From assembly GCF_001548375.1 (NCBI RefSeq), contig NZ_AP017295.1, positions 2,948,501 through 3,012,500 of the forward strand: a DNA stretch of 64,000 nt. Direction: 5' to 3'. The translations under genes and the position numbers were made by a program. A model generated the notes under the pieces. That model made no database searches. It saw only the letters and a list, made by a program, of their open reading frames with translations, and was not told the DNA's origin. Shown piece by piece: positions 29,972-38,646 of this stretch. The DNA is from Nostoc sp. NIES-3756 (GTDB taxonomy: Bacteria; Cyanobacteriota; Cyanobacteriia; Cyanobacteriales; Nostocaceae). Every line of letters starts with the position of its first letter. Within the stretch, counting starts at the first letter, position 1.

Positions 29972-30018
29972 AAACCTACACCCGTCAGCTACTAGCCTCT
30001 GACAGATGTAGGTTTTTT
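29972..30018 (+). terminator. Strong hairpin with T run downstream of accD
   Basis: AAACCTACA (29972-29980) pairs with TGTAGGTTT (30007-30015), and inner GTCAG pairs with CTGAC. TTTTTT runs to 30018. It may be the accD terminator, or the 3' end of a separate small RNA, since it lies 130 bp past the stop. Confidence 0.75.
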
Positions 30019-30216
30019 AACCTTTACATACGGAACATGGGTTATGAGTTTCAATATCTAGTTAAAAACTGCATTTATTAACTATTCCCATTGCATCTTC
30101 AGGAACTTAGTATAATTTTCTAAATTCAATACTACCCGTGAAATTTCTTAATAATCTTTATACAAAAAATAAATGATGGGTGTTACTCCTCAGGGCAAAA
30201 ATGGTATACTGTGCTA

Positions 30217-30268
30217 AGTAGATGCACCCTGATGATCTGGAGAGCTGCCCAAGTGGCTCTCCTTTTTT
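30217..30268 (+). ncRNA. Candidate small RNA A (paralogous pair)
   Basis: A GGGTGT element at 30178-30183 lies where a -35 would be, and TATACT (30205-30210) is a good -10. The predicted RNA starts near 30217, contains ATGCACCCT (30222-30230), and ends in the hairpin GGAGAG (30239-30244)/CTCTCC (30257-30262). The 12-base loop ends in CAAGTGG, and TTTTTT follows (30263-30268). A second locus at 46903-46960 keeps the same elements at identical distances. Spacing conservation supports a real transcription unit. Transcription itself is inferred. Confidence 0.65.
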
Positions 30269-30384
30269 GGTTGACAAGAGAGCAATGTTTCACTGTCATG
30301 AATTACAAATTGCGAAGTACCAATTACGAATTACGAATTACGGATGACGAATTGATATAATCGCCAGTCAGCTAATTTAGTTGT

Positions 30385-31641
30385 ATGGGTGAAAAGAAGA
30401 TGGCAGACTGGCAAGAAGTGAGCGGAGGCGTTACAGCACCAAAAGGTTATCAAGCGGCAGGAATTACATCAGGGCTGAAACCTTCAGGGTTGCCAGATTT
30501 AGCGTTGATTGTGTCAGATGTAGAAGCGATCGCATCTGGTGTATTTACAACTAGTCATGTGAAAGCTGCTTGTGTAGACTACTGTCGTCAACGCTTACAA
30601 GCCAAACCCAGCGCCTGTGCCATTCTCTGCAACGCCGGACAAGCTAACGCCGCTACAGGTATCCAAGGTGTTAAGGATGCCGAAGAAAGCGCAGAATTAT
30701 TAGCAAAAGAGCTAAATATTTCCCCCGAATTAATTCTGTTGGCTTCTACTGGGGTGATTGGTCAACGAATTAAAATGGATGCTTTACGTAGTGGCATTCC
30801 TCAACTAGTAGCTTCCCTTTCACCCACAGGTTCAGATGCAGCAGCCGGGGCAATTATCACCACAGATTTAGTGACAAAATCCATTGCCCTAGAAACAACT
30901 ATAGGGGAGCGCCCAGTCCGCATTGGTGGTATCGCCAAAGGTTCAGGGATGATTCATCCCAACATGGCAACGATGCTGGCTTTCGTTACCTGTGATGCCG
31001 CAGTTTCCCCCCATCTTTGGCAACAGATGTTAACTAGAGCAGCAGATAGAAGCTTTAATTCCATCACCGTAGATGGGGATACCAGCACTAACGATAGCTT
31101 AATTGCCCTAGCCAATGGACAATCTCGCACCCCGGCAATTACAGATGTTGGTGTAGAGTCGGAAAAATTAGAGGCTATGCTAACAGCAGTATGCCAGCAT
31201 TTAGCCAAAGCGATCGCTCGTGATGGTGAAGGTGCAACCTGTCTAGTAGAAGTGCAAGTCACAGGCGCACATGATGAACAAGCAGCTAGACAAATCGCCA
31301 AAACTATTGCAGGTTCGTCCTTAGTTAAGTCTGCAATCTTTGGTCGTGACCCCAACTGGGGACGCATCGCCGCCGCCGCCGGACGCGCTGGCGTTCCTTT
31401 CGAGCAAGAGAATTTGCAAATTAAGCTAGGTGATTTTTTACTATTAGAAAATGGACAACCCCTCCCCTTTGACCGCGCCGCCGCCAGCGCATATTTAAAA
31501 CAAGCCGCCGCAAGTGCTTATCTTCAACAAGATACTGTGCTAATTTCTGTCAACATTGGTAATGGTTACGCCACTGGCAAAGCGTGGGGATGCGATTTAA
31601 GTTACGACTACGTGAAGATTAATGCTGAGTATACGACTTAG
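30385..31641 (+). CDS. argJ: Bifunctional ornithine acetyltransferase / N-acetylglutamate synthase
   Basis: ArgJ transfers the acetyl group from N-acetylornithine to glutamate in the cyclic arginine pathway. Some members also use acetyl-CoA. The 418-residue precursor cleaves itself before the nucleophile Thr196 in HPNMATMLAF, giving alpha and beta chains. Other family segments are SGVFTTSHVKAA, NAGQANAATG and IFGRDPNWGRIAAAAGRAG. The start may be 30385 or the in-frame ATG at 30400 (MADWQEVSGG); the second is closer to family starts. No arg gene is adjacent. The candidate small RNA lies about 120 bp upstream on the same strand. Confidence 0.96.
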   Translation: MGEKKMADWQEVSGGVTAPKGYQAAGITSGLKPSGLPDLALIVSDVEAIASGVFTTSHVKAACVDYCRQRLQAKPSACAILCNAGQANAATGIQGVKDAEESAELLAKELNISPELILLASTGVIGQRIKMDALRSGIPQLVASLSPTGSDAAAGAIITTDLVTKSIALETTIGERPVRIGGIAKGSGMIHPNMATMLAFVTCDAAVSPHLWQQMLTRAADRSFNSITVDGDTSTNDSLIALANGQSRTPAITDVGVESEKLEAMLTAVCQHLAKAIARDGEGATCLVEVQVTGAHDEQAARQIAKTIAGSSLVKSAIFGRDPNWGRIAAAAGRAGVPFEQENLQIKLGDFLLLENGQPLPFDRAAASAYLKQAAASAYLQQDTVLISVNIGNGYATGKAWGCDLSYDYVKINAEYTT

Positions 31642-31791
31642 TGGAGATGAGGGAGTGGGGGAAGATGAGGGAGATGAGAGGGATGGGGGAGACATCGTTA
31701 CTCATTACTTTCTACTCAGCACTCTCATCACTCCTTTTTTCAACTCAGCTAAACTTAATGAGGAAGTGAAAAGCGATCGCCTATTACAATA

Positions 31792-32151
31792 ATGCAGATT
31801 ACTCAAAGTCTCCATACAGCCATTCTCGTCACAAATTTGGAAAAGTCAGAACACTTTTACGGTCAAGTATTGGGATTATCCAAAATTGACCGCTCATTAA
31901 AATATCCAGGTGTATGGTATCAAGTTGGTAACTACCAAATTCATCTCATAGTTGCGTCAGATGTACCCACCGATAACCCCAACGAAAAATGGGGACGCAA
32001 CCCCCACGTTGCTTTTTCTGTAGCCGACTTAGAGACAGCCAAGCAAGAGTTACTCAGTCAAAATTATCCCATTCAACCCAGCGCCTCCGGTCGCCCTGCT
32101 TTGTTCACACAAGACCCTGATGGGAATATTATCGAGTTGAGTCAGCAGTGA
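31792..32151 (+). CDS. VOC family (glyoxalase/bleomycin-resistance fold) protein
   Basis: This is a 119-residue single vicinal-oxygen-chelate domain. Visible are the first beta-alpha module (LHTAILVTNLEKSEHFYGQVLGL) and the second (NPHVAFSVADLETAKQEL). The C-terminal metal-ligand ending FTQDPDGNIIELSQ follows. Potential ligands are His8, His and Glu in these segments. The reaction is unknown. It is followed directly by a 120-bp polypurine repeat. Confidence 0.88.
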   Translation: MQITQSLHTAILVTNLEKSEHFYGQVLGLSKIDRSLKYPGVWYQVGNYQIHLIVASDVPTDNPNEKWGRNPHVAFSVADLETAKQELLSQNYPIQPSASGRPALFTQDPDGNIIELSQQ

Positions 32152-32274
32152 AAGTGGGGAGTGGGGAGATGAGGGAGATGAGGGAGATGAGGGAGAGGGG
32201 GGAGATGAGGGAGATGAGGGAGATGAAGGAGAGGGGGGAGATGAGGGAGATGAGGGAGATGAGGGAGAATAAAA
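32152..32274. repeat. Polypurine tandem repeat (gagatgagg units)
   Basis: About a dozen units of gagatgagg, gagatga(a)gg and gagagggg. The strand bias is extreme (purine-rich plus strand). The antisense ORF through it encodes ISL repeats and is not a real gene. Confidence 0.9.
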
Positions 32275-32310
32275 ACTGATAACTGATAACTGATAACTGA
32301 CAAATGACCA

Positions 32311-33603
32311 ATGAAAATCATTGCCTACACCTATACTGATCCTCTACTAGAAGCTTCTCCTGTGCAGATTAATTGGGAGTGGGAGGTGGAACGGGTGTAT
32401 GAGGATTTGGGAGCGCGATCGCAATTGCAACAATTATTTATTGATTGTCAGTCCGAATCCTGTGATTACTTAATTGTACGGCGTTTGGAAGAATTGGGGG
32501 ATGATTTAGAAGAAGTTAGCGATCGCCTCAATCAATTAGAAGCAATGGGTGTAGAAATCATCGCTACCCAACAAGCCTACAACTCAGAAACTTCTCATCT
32601 GCGGGCTGATTTGCTGAAGTTATTACAGGAAATTCAACGTCAACAACGTAGCCGCCGCATCCGCCAAGGACACGCCCGTAATCGTCTTGATGCTGCGCCG
32701 CCTCCTGGTAAAGCACCTTATGGCTATCGCAGAGGTAAAGATAAATATATCCTTGATCGCAGTACGGCTCCAGTAGTTAAAGATTTTTTTGATAATTTCT
32801 TACTTTATAGTTCTCTGCGGGGTGCAGTCCGTTACCTAGCCAAAAAATATGGTAAGAAAATATCTGTCACCACTGGTAAACGTTGGTTAACTAATCCTGT
32901 TTATCGTGGCGATACGGCTTATCAAAATCAGGAAATTATTTCTGATACTCACACCCCCATCATTTCCCGAGAAGAAGCTGCCCAAGTTGATAGACTATTA
33001 CGCCGTAATAGCCGTTTACCCTCTCGCAGTGCCAGTGCGCCACGTTCCCTTGCTGGTTTGGTTGCTTGTCAGCAGTGTCAGTCACACATGACAGTTACCC
33101 GTGTTACTCAACGTTATCAAGATAAAGAGTATCTTTACTTACGTCCGATTAACTGTCCCCAAAGCCCTAAATGTAAAGCCATTGCTTACCAAGAAATTTT
33201 AGAATGTACAATTGCCAAGGTTTGCAGTGAGTTACCTTTGGCAGTAGCAGGGATAAATTTCCCTCAATTAGATACAGTTAAGAATAGCTTAAAAGAAGCG
33301 ATCACCCATCAGCAACAAATACTGCAACAGATACCTAATTTAGTAGAAACTGGTGTTTTAGATTCCGAAACTGCCAAGTTAAGAACCTACAAACTCCGTA
33401 CAGAAATCTCTACACTACAAGCAAAATTAGCAACGCTTCCTCCAGTGAATTTATTATCTGTTGCACAGGCAGTTTCTATTCCTCAATTTTGGTTAGACTT
33501 ATCAGAATCCGAGCGCAGATTTTACTTTCGAGAATTTATTAGACAGATTGAAATTATACGTCAACATCAACACTGGGATTTACAAGTAGTTTTTATTTTT
33601 TAG
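32311..33603 (+). CDS. Serine-recombinase homologue lacking catalytic residues
   Basis: This is a 430-residue protein with the layout of large serine recombinases. It has a resolvase-like N-domain (1-120), a Recombinase domain (about 130-235, APYGYRRGKDKY), a zinc-ribbon-like segment (CQQC...CPQSPKC) and a coiled C-terminus. The active site is missing. Where resolvases have GYARVST, it reads AYTYTDP, so Ser10 becomes Asp and Arg8 becomes Tyr. The KLDRLGR motif appears as RLEELGD, losing Arg68 and Arg71. The frame is otherwise intact and codon use is like its neighbours. It may be a domesticated DNA-binding protein rather than a recombinase. Its ATG follows an STRR tract (actgataactgataactgac). 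Confidence 0.85.
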   Translation: MKIIAYTYTDPLLEASPVQINWEWEVERVYEDLGARSQLQQLFIDCQSESCDYLIVRRLEELGDDLEEVSDRLNQLEAMGVEIIATQQAYNSETSHLRADLLKLLQEIQRQQRSRRIRQGHARNRLDAAPPPGKAPYGYRRGKDKYILDRSTAPVVKDFFDNFLLYSSLRGAVRYLAKKYGKKISVTTGKRWLTNPVYRGDTAYQNQEIISDTHTPIISREEAAQVDRLLRRNSRLPSRSASAPRSLAGLVACQQCQSHMTVTRVTQRYQDKEYLYLRPINCPQSPKCKAIAYQEILECTIAKVCSELPLAVAGINFPQLDTVKNSLKEAITHQQQILQQIPNLVETGVLDSETAKLRTYKLRTEISTLQAKLATLPPVNLLSVAQAVSIPQFWLDLSESERRFYFREFIRQIEIIRQHQHWDLQVVFIF

Positions 33604-33640
33604 TCATTAGTCATTAGTCATTAGTCATTAGTCCATAGTC
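33602..33640. repeat. STRR tract, heptamer ttagtca
   Basis: Five tandem copies overlap the stop codon of the recombinase homologue. Confidence 0.85.
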
Positions 33641-34040
33641 AAAAGACAGAAGGCAGTAATAATTATTCTCTCCCTTGTCTCCTGTTTCTATCTTTACCAA
33701 AAGTTTGTATCATTATTTATATGGCTAGAATTATTAAAAAATTGCAGCAAATTTTAAAAAAATTTCCCAAAAAAATTATCGCTGGCTAGAGAAAATTAAG
33801 CTAACCTGGGAACTTAGTATTTATTTCTGTAGAAATCTCATTCCCTAAGCGGATAGAGGTTTAGTTAGTGGTCTGTAATCTGTTGTCAGTAGCAAAGGTA
33901 TGATACAAAACCAAAAACAACTGACAACTGACAACTGACAAGTACAACGCAGTAAACAAGTTGTTACTGGGTGGCAACATTAGAGATTCACTTTAATCTC
34001 TATGTAATCAAACCAGCAAGTAAAATGATTATCATAGAAT
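33604..34040. other. Spacer with two STRR tracts, 437 bp
   Basis: It contains the ttagtca tract, a second tract of acaactg units at about 33919-33942, and AT-rich DNA before the glycosyltransferase. No gene or clear promoter was recognised. Confidence 0.55.
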
Positions 34041-35660
34041 ATGCAGGAAGGAAGCTTTATTTGGGGTCATCTAGAAAGACAGCACCGTGCAGTTGACAAA
34101 TGGATTGATGGCTTATGGCTAGTGGTGTTGCTGATTGCAGCATTACTACTGTTTAGCGTTAATCTAGGAGGATTACCCCTACATGATTGGGATGAGGGAA
34201 CTGTTGCCCAAATTGCTAAGGAGATAGCGCGAGAATCTTTTGATTCTCTGCGTTGGCTTTATCCGACCTTGAGAGGAGAAGGTTATTATCACACCCCCCC
34301 TCTAATGCACATCCTCATTGCCAGGGCTTACTCTTTAGGCGGTGTGAGTGAATGGACAACACGTTTACCAGGAGCAATTTTAACAGCTTTTTCCGTACCA
34401 TTACTATATTGTCTTGCTAGAGAGTTATTTCGCCAACGCTGGGGAGCAATTTATAGTGCTTTAATCTATTTAACTATGCTTCCCGTAGTGCGTTATGGAC
34501 GGTTAGCAATGTTAGATGGGGCGGTGGTTAGTTTCTTGTTGGTGATGATGCTGTGTGTGTTGCGATCGCGGCGAGATTTACGCTACTGTCTGGGTATTGG
34601 TTTGAGTTTGGGGTTGATTTGCCTGACTCAAGGATTATCAGGTTTTTTGTTAGGTGCAGTTGTTTTAGTATTTTTATTTTGGGATACACCAAGACTGCTG
34701 AACAGTTATTATTTATGGATAGCGATCGCCATTGGATTATTGCCTGTAATTGGTTGGTATGGCGCACAGTTGCTACGTTACGGTGCTAATTTTGCCTACA
34801 ACGGCTTTCTCATTCCATTGCAACAACAAATCGGCATACTTAGCAGCAAGAATACGCAACCACTTTGGTTTTATATCCTTGAACTCCTCAAATGGACTTG
34901 GCCTTGGTTAATATTCTTACCCCAAACTACCAAATTACTTTGGGAAAATCGCAATCTTAGCTGGGCGAGACTCCTTATTGTATGGAGTGGAGTTTACCTA
35001 CTGCTGATTTCTTTAATCAGTACTAAACTCGCTTGGTATATCTTCCCCATTTACCCCAGCCTAGCTTTAGCTTTCGGCGCACAGTTAGCCGAAATAGAAA
35101 ACTTGCCTTTACTCTCATCTTACCCCCGTGGCTGGGTGGCTGGGTTGTCAATGCTTGCCGTAGTCGCTTCCGCAGCTAGCATTCACTTTAGTTGGGGTAT
35201 AGCTGCAAAAACAGATTTACAGTTGATTTTTGCAGCCGTAGCTTTAACGATGATTATGGGGGCAATTTTAGCAGAACGAGGGGATGGACAATTCCTCAAG
35301 ATATTGTTTTGGGGGAGTTATATTTCTCTGTTATTGTTGATGAAATCTAACTATTGGGTTTGGGAAATCTGGCAAGCCTACCCTGTCAAACCTGTGGCGG
35401 CAATGATACAGCAAGTAAACCCACCCATAAAGCAAGTTTACACATCCTTTGCCAATTATCGCCCCTCATTGGATTTTTATAGCGATCGCCATATCATTCC
35501 CGTTTCTATGGAAGAATTGCAATATCGTTGGCGCTACGATAGACAGCCATATTTACTCATCAACACCGTCGACTTAAAACGCCTGCAACTAGACTCCATC
35601 AAACCACTCGCCAAAGCAGAAGGCTGGGTATTAATTACCAAAGAAACTCATCGGTTGTAA
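34041..35660 (+). CDS. GT39/ArnT-type membrane glycosyltransferase
   Basis: This is a 539-residue polytopic GT-C protein. The catalytic acidic motif in the first periplasmic loop is LHDWDEGTVAQIAKE. About ten to twelve hydrophobic helices follow, with a short soluble C-terminal domain (from about 455, KQVYTSFANYRPSLDFY). Relatives transfer mannose or aminoarabinose from polyprenyl carriers to proteins or lipids. The acceptor here is unknown. It is monocistronic by spacing, and a dispersed repeat follows the stop. Confidence 0.88.
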   Translation: MQEGSFIWGHLERQHRAVDKWIDGLWLVVLLIAALLLFSVNLGGLPLHDWDEGTVAQIAKEIARESFDSLRWLYPTLRGEGYYHTPPLMHILIARAYSLGGVSEWTTRLPGAILTAFSVPLLYCLARELFRQRWGAIYSALIYLTMLPVVRYGRLAMLDGAVVSFLLVMMLCVLRSRRDLRYCLGIGLSLGLICLTQGLSGFLLGAVVLVFLFWDTPRLLNSYYLWIAIAIGLLPVIGWYGAQLLRYGANFAYNGFLIPLQQQIGILSSKNTQPLWFYILELLKWTWPWLIFLPQTTKLLWENRNLSWARLLIVWSGVYLLLISLISTKLAWYIFPIYPSLALAFGAQLAEIENLPLLSSYPRGWVAGLSMLAVVASAASIHFSWGIAAKTDLQLIFAAVALTMIMGAILAERGDGQFLKILFWGSYISLLLLMKSNYWVWEIWQAYPVKPVAAMIQQVNPPIKQVYTSFANYRPSLDFYSDRHIIPVSMEELQYRWRYDRQPYLLINTVDLKRLQLDSIKPLAKAEGWVLITKETHRL

Positions 35661-35673
35661 AGGGAGTGAAGAG

Positions 35674-35716
35674 AGTGCTGAAGCGCGGAAGCGGGGCGTT
35701 CAGCCCGTGCTGAGTA
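35674..35716 (+). repeat. About 42-bp dispersed repeat, copy 2
   Basis: GAGTGCTG, AGCGGGGCGTTCAGCC and GTGCTGAGT appear in order, matching 3240-3281 in reverse orientation. Confidence 0.7.
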
Positions 35717-35773
35717 AGCATTTCTCTCTCATCTTCCTTATCTCCCCCCTCTCCCTCATCCTCCTCATCCCCT

Positions 35774-36136
35774 CTACCTAACCTCCTCCGTTCCCGGTGG
35801 TTGCTGGTTATAACTTGTCTCTTGTTGCGTGATAGATATCATGCCGAAGAAAATAGCACTGCCAACTACTAAAGCTAACAAAGGACGTTTAAAAAGGATA
35901 AAATCTCTTATAATTCTAGATATAGGACTGCTTTGACGACGCAGTGATGAACAGATCATTATCTGGTTCAATGTAAAAGGATCACGCACATAATGTCCGC
36001 TTTGACACACTACTAATCGTTCTTGACAATAAGGACAAGTATATAAACCTATATAACTTTTAAGCTGTTTTGCCTTAGCATACTTTTGGCAAATCGGGCA
36101 AGTAACATAATGATTATCAAAGGTGTGTGTATTCAT
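35774..36136 (-). CDS. Small zinc-ribbon membrane protein, unknown function
   Basis: This is a 120-residue protein. The N-terminal half has CPIC (residues 14-17) and CPYC (about 35-38) separated by 17 residues, typical of a zinc ribbon, plus a third Cys in VVCQSGHYV. A single hydrophobic helix lies near residues 89-105 (PLLALVVGSAIFFGMISI), followed by a short polar tail. No named family is recognised. It is probably membrane-anchored with the ribbon in the cytoplasm. Neighbours give no clue. Confidence 0.72.
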   Translation of the reverse strand: MNTHTFDNHYVTCPICQKYAKAKQLKSYIGLYTCPYCQERLVVCQSGHYVRDPFTLNQIMICSSLRRQSSPISRIIRDFILFKRPLLALVVGSAIFFGMISITQQETSYNQQPPGTEEVR

Positions 36137-36707
36137 CTACCTCGTCCGCTAGTCCATTTACTCGCTCTATTAAGGATACCCATATTCAATTCCTCAGTAA
36201 TACTTAGTAGATATGCCACTGTAGGCTAAAAGTAACTTTTAATCCTACAGACATATTTCTACCAAGGATGACTTAATGGTTGCAACACCACGAGTATAGC
36301 TAGATTTCAGCAAAGATGTCTCTTGTTTATTGCTGATTTGTAGCCTATTGAGTCAATGCTTAGGTACTATACTCTCGTCATTAACAGTAGAACATTAGTG
36401 ACTGAAAAAATGGTGTTAGTCGAGTAGGGCGTTAAGCCCTCTTAGATTACTAAGTACTGTTAGCAGTGGCAAAGCGTTTAGCCTGCGCTAAGTAAAAATC
36501 TTGCACTAACCTCTAACCTTGTCCATTGCTGATCAACTTTGTCTCATTTAACTATTATCGCTAGAAAAATTTGGTATAGCAAAATTTTTTTAGCTACAGA
36601 TTGTAAATTCGGTTTACTAAATTTACTTGTCTGGTTGATAAATAATGTCTCACAATGAGAAATAACAAATAAAAATTTACATTTTTTCTTACCTTTACAC
36701 CCTTTCA
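36137..36707. other. Divergent spacer, 571 bp
   Basis: Lies between the zinc-ribbon protein and the ClC gene. It holds repeat copy 3 at 36453-36494 and otherwise AT-rich DNA. No ORF or RNA was recognised. Confidence 0.55.
36453..36494 (+). repeat. About 42-bp dispersed repeat, copy 3 (diverged)
   Basis: AGTACTGTTAGCAGTGGCAA, then AGCGTTTAGCCTGCGCTAAGTA, aligns with copies at 3240-3281 and 35674-35716 with several substitutions. Confidence 0.55.
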
Positions 36708-38579
36708 ATGACTCTACTGCCTCCCACCGAGTTGAGGAAGGTAACGGAACCATCTGTTTTTCCTACACCTTCCGTCCGTCTTACACATCTAATTAACGGT
36801 TTTCAACTTTCCCCAGAAACTACAGTGTTGTTTTTAGCCGTACTCATTGGCGGTGGTACTGGTATGGGGGTGGTGACTTTTCACTATTTGATTGAGTTAA
36901 TTCACCACCTCATGCTAGAGAATTTGATGGGTGCGGTTGGTGTTTGGGGTGCTTGGACGTTAGCGCTGGTTCCCACTTTAGGGGGCTTGATAGTAGGCTT
37001 GATGCGTTGGCGCACTCAAGATTTTGGCCCTGGGTTATCCTCTCTCATCGCCGCTTCCGAAGGGGGAGAAATTAAGGGACAATTACGCCCTGTCACCAAA
37101 ATGTTAGCCGCTTCTGTTTCCTTGGGTAGCGGTGCTTCTTTGGGGCCAGAGGGGCCGAGTGTGGAAATTGGCGCTAATTTTGGGATGTTATTGTCCTTAA
37201 TATTACAAGTCTCCCAAGAGCGGCAGCGTTTACTTTTGGGTGCTGGTGCGGCGGCTGGTTTGGCTGCTGGATTTAACGCCCCGATCGCAGGGGTATTTTT
37301 TGCTTTAGAAGTAGTAATGGGGGCAACATCTTTTGCGACTTCAGCTGTCAGTGTAGTGTTGTTAGCGGCAGTAGTAGCAGCTTTAATCGCCCAAATCGGT
37401 TTAGGCGCACAGCCTGCTTTTGCTTTACCTGTTTACCAAGTCCGCAGCCCTTTAGAATTACCTCTTTATTTGGGGTTGGGTTTGGGTGCAAGTGTGGTTT
37501 CTCTGGCTTATAAACAATCAATCAATTGGGCAAAAGCTTGTTTTGCGGGTGAAGTTCCTGGGTTTGATTTCTTAGGGAAAATTCCTCAACCAATTCACCC
37601 GATTATCGGTGGTGTAATTGTCGGTATAGTTGCTTTACAATTCCCACAAATTTTGGGTATTGGATATGGCACTGTGCAAGCAATGCTGCAAGATGTGAAA
37701 TTTTCCCTAGATTTACTTTTAATATTGTTAGTCCTTAAACTGCTAATGACAGCAATTAGTTCTGGTAGCGGTTTTGTGGGGGGTTTATTTGCGCCAGCGA
37801 TGTTTTTGGGTGCTTCTTTAGGTTCAGCTTATGCCAAAATTCTCACCCTTATTGCCCCAGGAATTAGCGAATATATGGCAGCACCTCCAGCTTACGCAAT
37901 GGTGGGGATGGCGGCGGTATTAGCTGGCAGTGTCAGAGCGCCATTAACCTCAATTTTAATGTTGTTTGAACTCACCCGTGACTACCGAATCGTTTTACCT
38001 TTGATGGCAGCCGTGGGTTTAAGTGTTTGGCTAGTAGAAAGGATGAAACCTGTTACTAACTCTAATAGCAACCTACAACAAATTGGTCTTTCCATTCCAA
38101 AAGACCAAAAATTAGAAATTTTGCAGCAAGTTTTAGTAGAGGATGCAATGCTTGCTTGTCCCAAGAAGCTACCTGCAACTATGGGTATTGTAGAAGCTGC
38201 CAAGGAAATGTTAGGCGATCGCACTCGCAGTGCTTTAGTTATAGATGATGCAGAACAACTAGTCGGGATTATCTCCCTAGAAGACCTCAATCGTACCCTT
38301 TCTCTATGGCAAAATTACCCGAATCTCTCCAGTGAAATTCCGAGTAATTTAACCAATCAAACTATCATTGATGTCTGTACAAAGGAAATCCTCTATGCTT
38401 GGCGGGACGAACCTTTATCTGAGGCTTTAGACCGCATGGAAGTTAGAGGCTTGCATCAGTTACCAGTAGTAGCACGAGATAATAATGACCATATTCTAGG
38501 GTTGCTAGATAGGGAGCAAATTGCATTAACATGCAGTTTAGCCGTCACACGTCAAACACTTTCTCAGTTAGTTAATTAG
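36708..38579 (+). CDS. ClC-type chloride channel/antiporter with C-terminal CBS pair
   Basis: This is a 623-residue ClC family protein. The membrane domain (about 35-450) has the selectivity and gating motifs GSGASLGPEGPSVEIGAN (gating Glu kept), GFNAPIAGVFFALE and GSGFVGGLFAPAMFLGA. Two CBS domains occupy about 480-610 (VEDAMLACPKKLP and LHQLPVVARDNN), suggesting control by adenine nucleotides. It moves chloride across the plasma or thylakoid membrane. Cyanobacterial ClC proteins are not well characterised. The start ATG at 36708 is the first in the frame; an N-terminal extension of about 25 residues precedes the first helix. Confidence 0.94.
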   Translation: MTLLPPTELRKVTEPSVFPTPSVRLTHLINGFQLSPETTVLFLAVLIGGGTGMGVVTFHYLIELIHHLMLENLMGAVGVWGAWTLALVPTLGGLIVGLMRWRTQDFGPGLSSLIAASEGGEIKGQLRPVTKMLAASVSLGSGASLGPEGPSVEIGANFGMLLSLILQVSQERQRLLLGAGAAAGLAAGFNAPIAGVFFALEVVMGATSFATSAVSVVLLAAVVAALIAQIGLGAQPAFALPVYQVRSPLELPLYLGLGLGASVVSLAYKQSINWAKACFAGEVPGFDFLGKIPQPIHPIIGGVIVGIVALQFPQILGIGYGTVQAMLQDVKFSLDLLLILLVLKLLMTAISSGSGFVGGLFAPAMFLGASLGSAYAKILTLIAPGISEYMAAPPAYAMVGMAAVLAGSVRAPLTSILMLFELTRDYRIVLPLMAAVGLSVWLVERMKPVTNSNSNLQQIGLSIPKDQKLEILQQVLVEDAMLACPKKLPATMGIVEAAKEMLGDRTRSALVIDDAEQLVGIISLEDLNRTLSLWQNYPNLSSEIPSNLTNQTIIDVCTKEILYAWRDEPLSEALDRMEVRGLHQLPVVARDNNDHILGLLDREQIALTCSLAVTRQTLSQLVN

Positions 38580-38642
38580 TCATTAGTCATTAGTCATTAG
38601 TAAAGGTTGACCATTGACTATTGACTATTGACTGTTGACTAA
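38575..38642. repeat. STRR tract between ClC and cyAbrB genes
   Basis: ttagtca heptamers are followed by ttgactattgactattgact units, running from the ClC stop to the stop of the cyAbrB gene. Confidence 0.8.
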
Positions 38643-38646
38643 TCAA

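Larger units (their letters stand above)
29842..30384. other. accD-argJ spacer, 543 bp
   Basis: It contains the hairpin at 29972-30018, the small-RNA-like locus at 30178-30268 and an STRR-type tract (aattacgaattacgg, about 30298-30355). No protein gene is supported. Confidence 0.6.

Noticed and set aside
30239..30262. Possible tRNA-Ser fragment
   Set aside because: GGAGAGCTGCCCAAGTGG resembles a tRNA-Ser 5' half, but there is no anticodon or T arm and the stem closes directly; treated as a hairpin of a small RNA.
32152..32274. CRISPR-like tandem array
   Set aside because: Units are contiguous 9-10-mers without unique spacers; this is a simple repeat. The same holds for the STRR tracts elsewhere.
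32129..32311. Minus-strand ORF encoding ISL repeats
   Set aside because: It is a translation of the gagatgagg polypurine repeat and has no coding signal.
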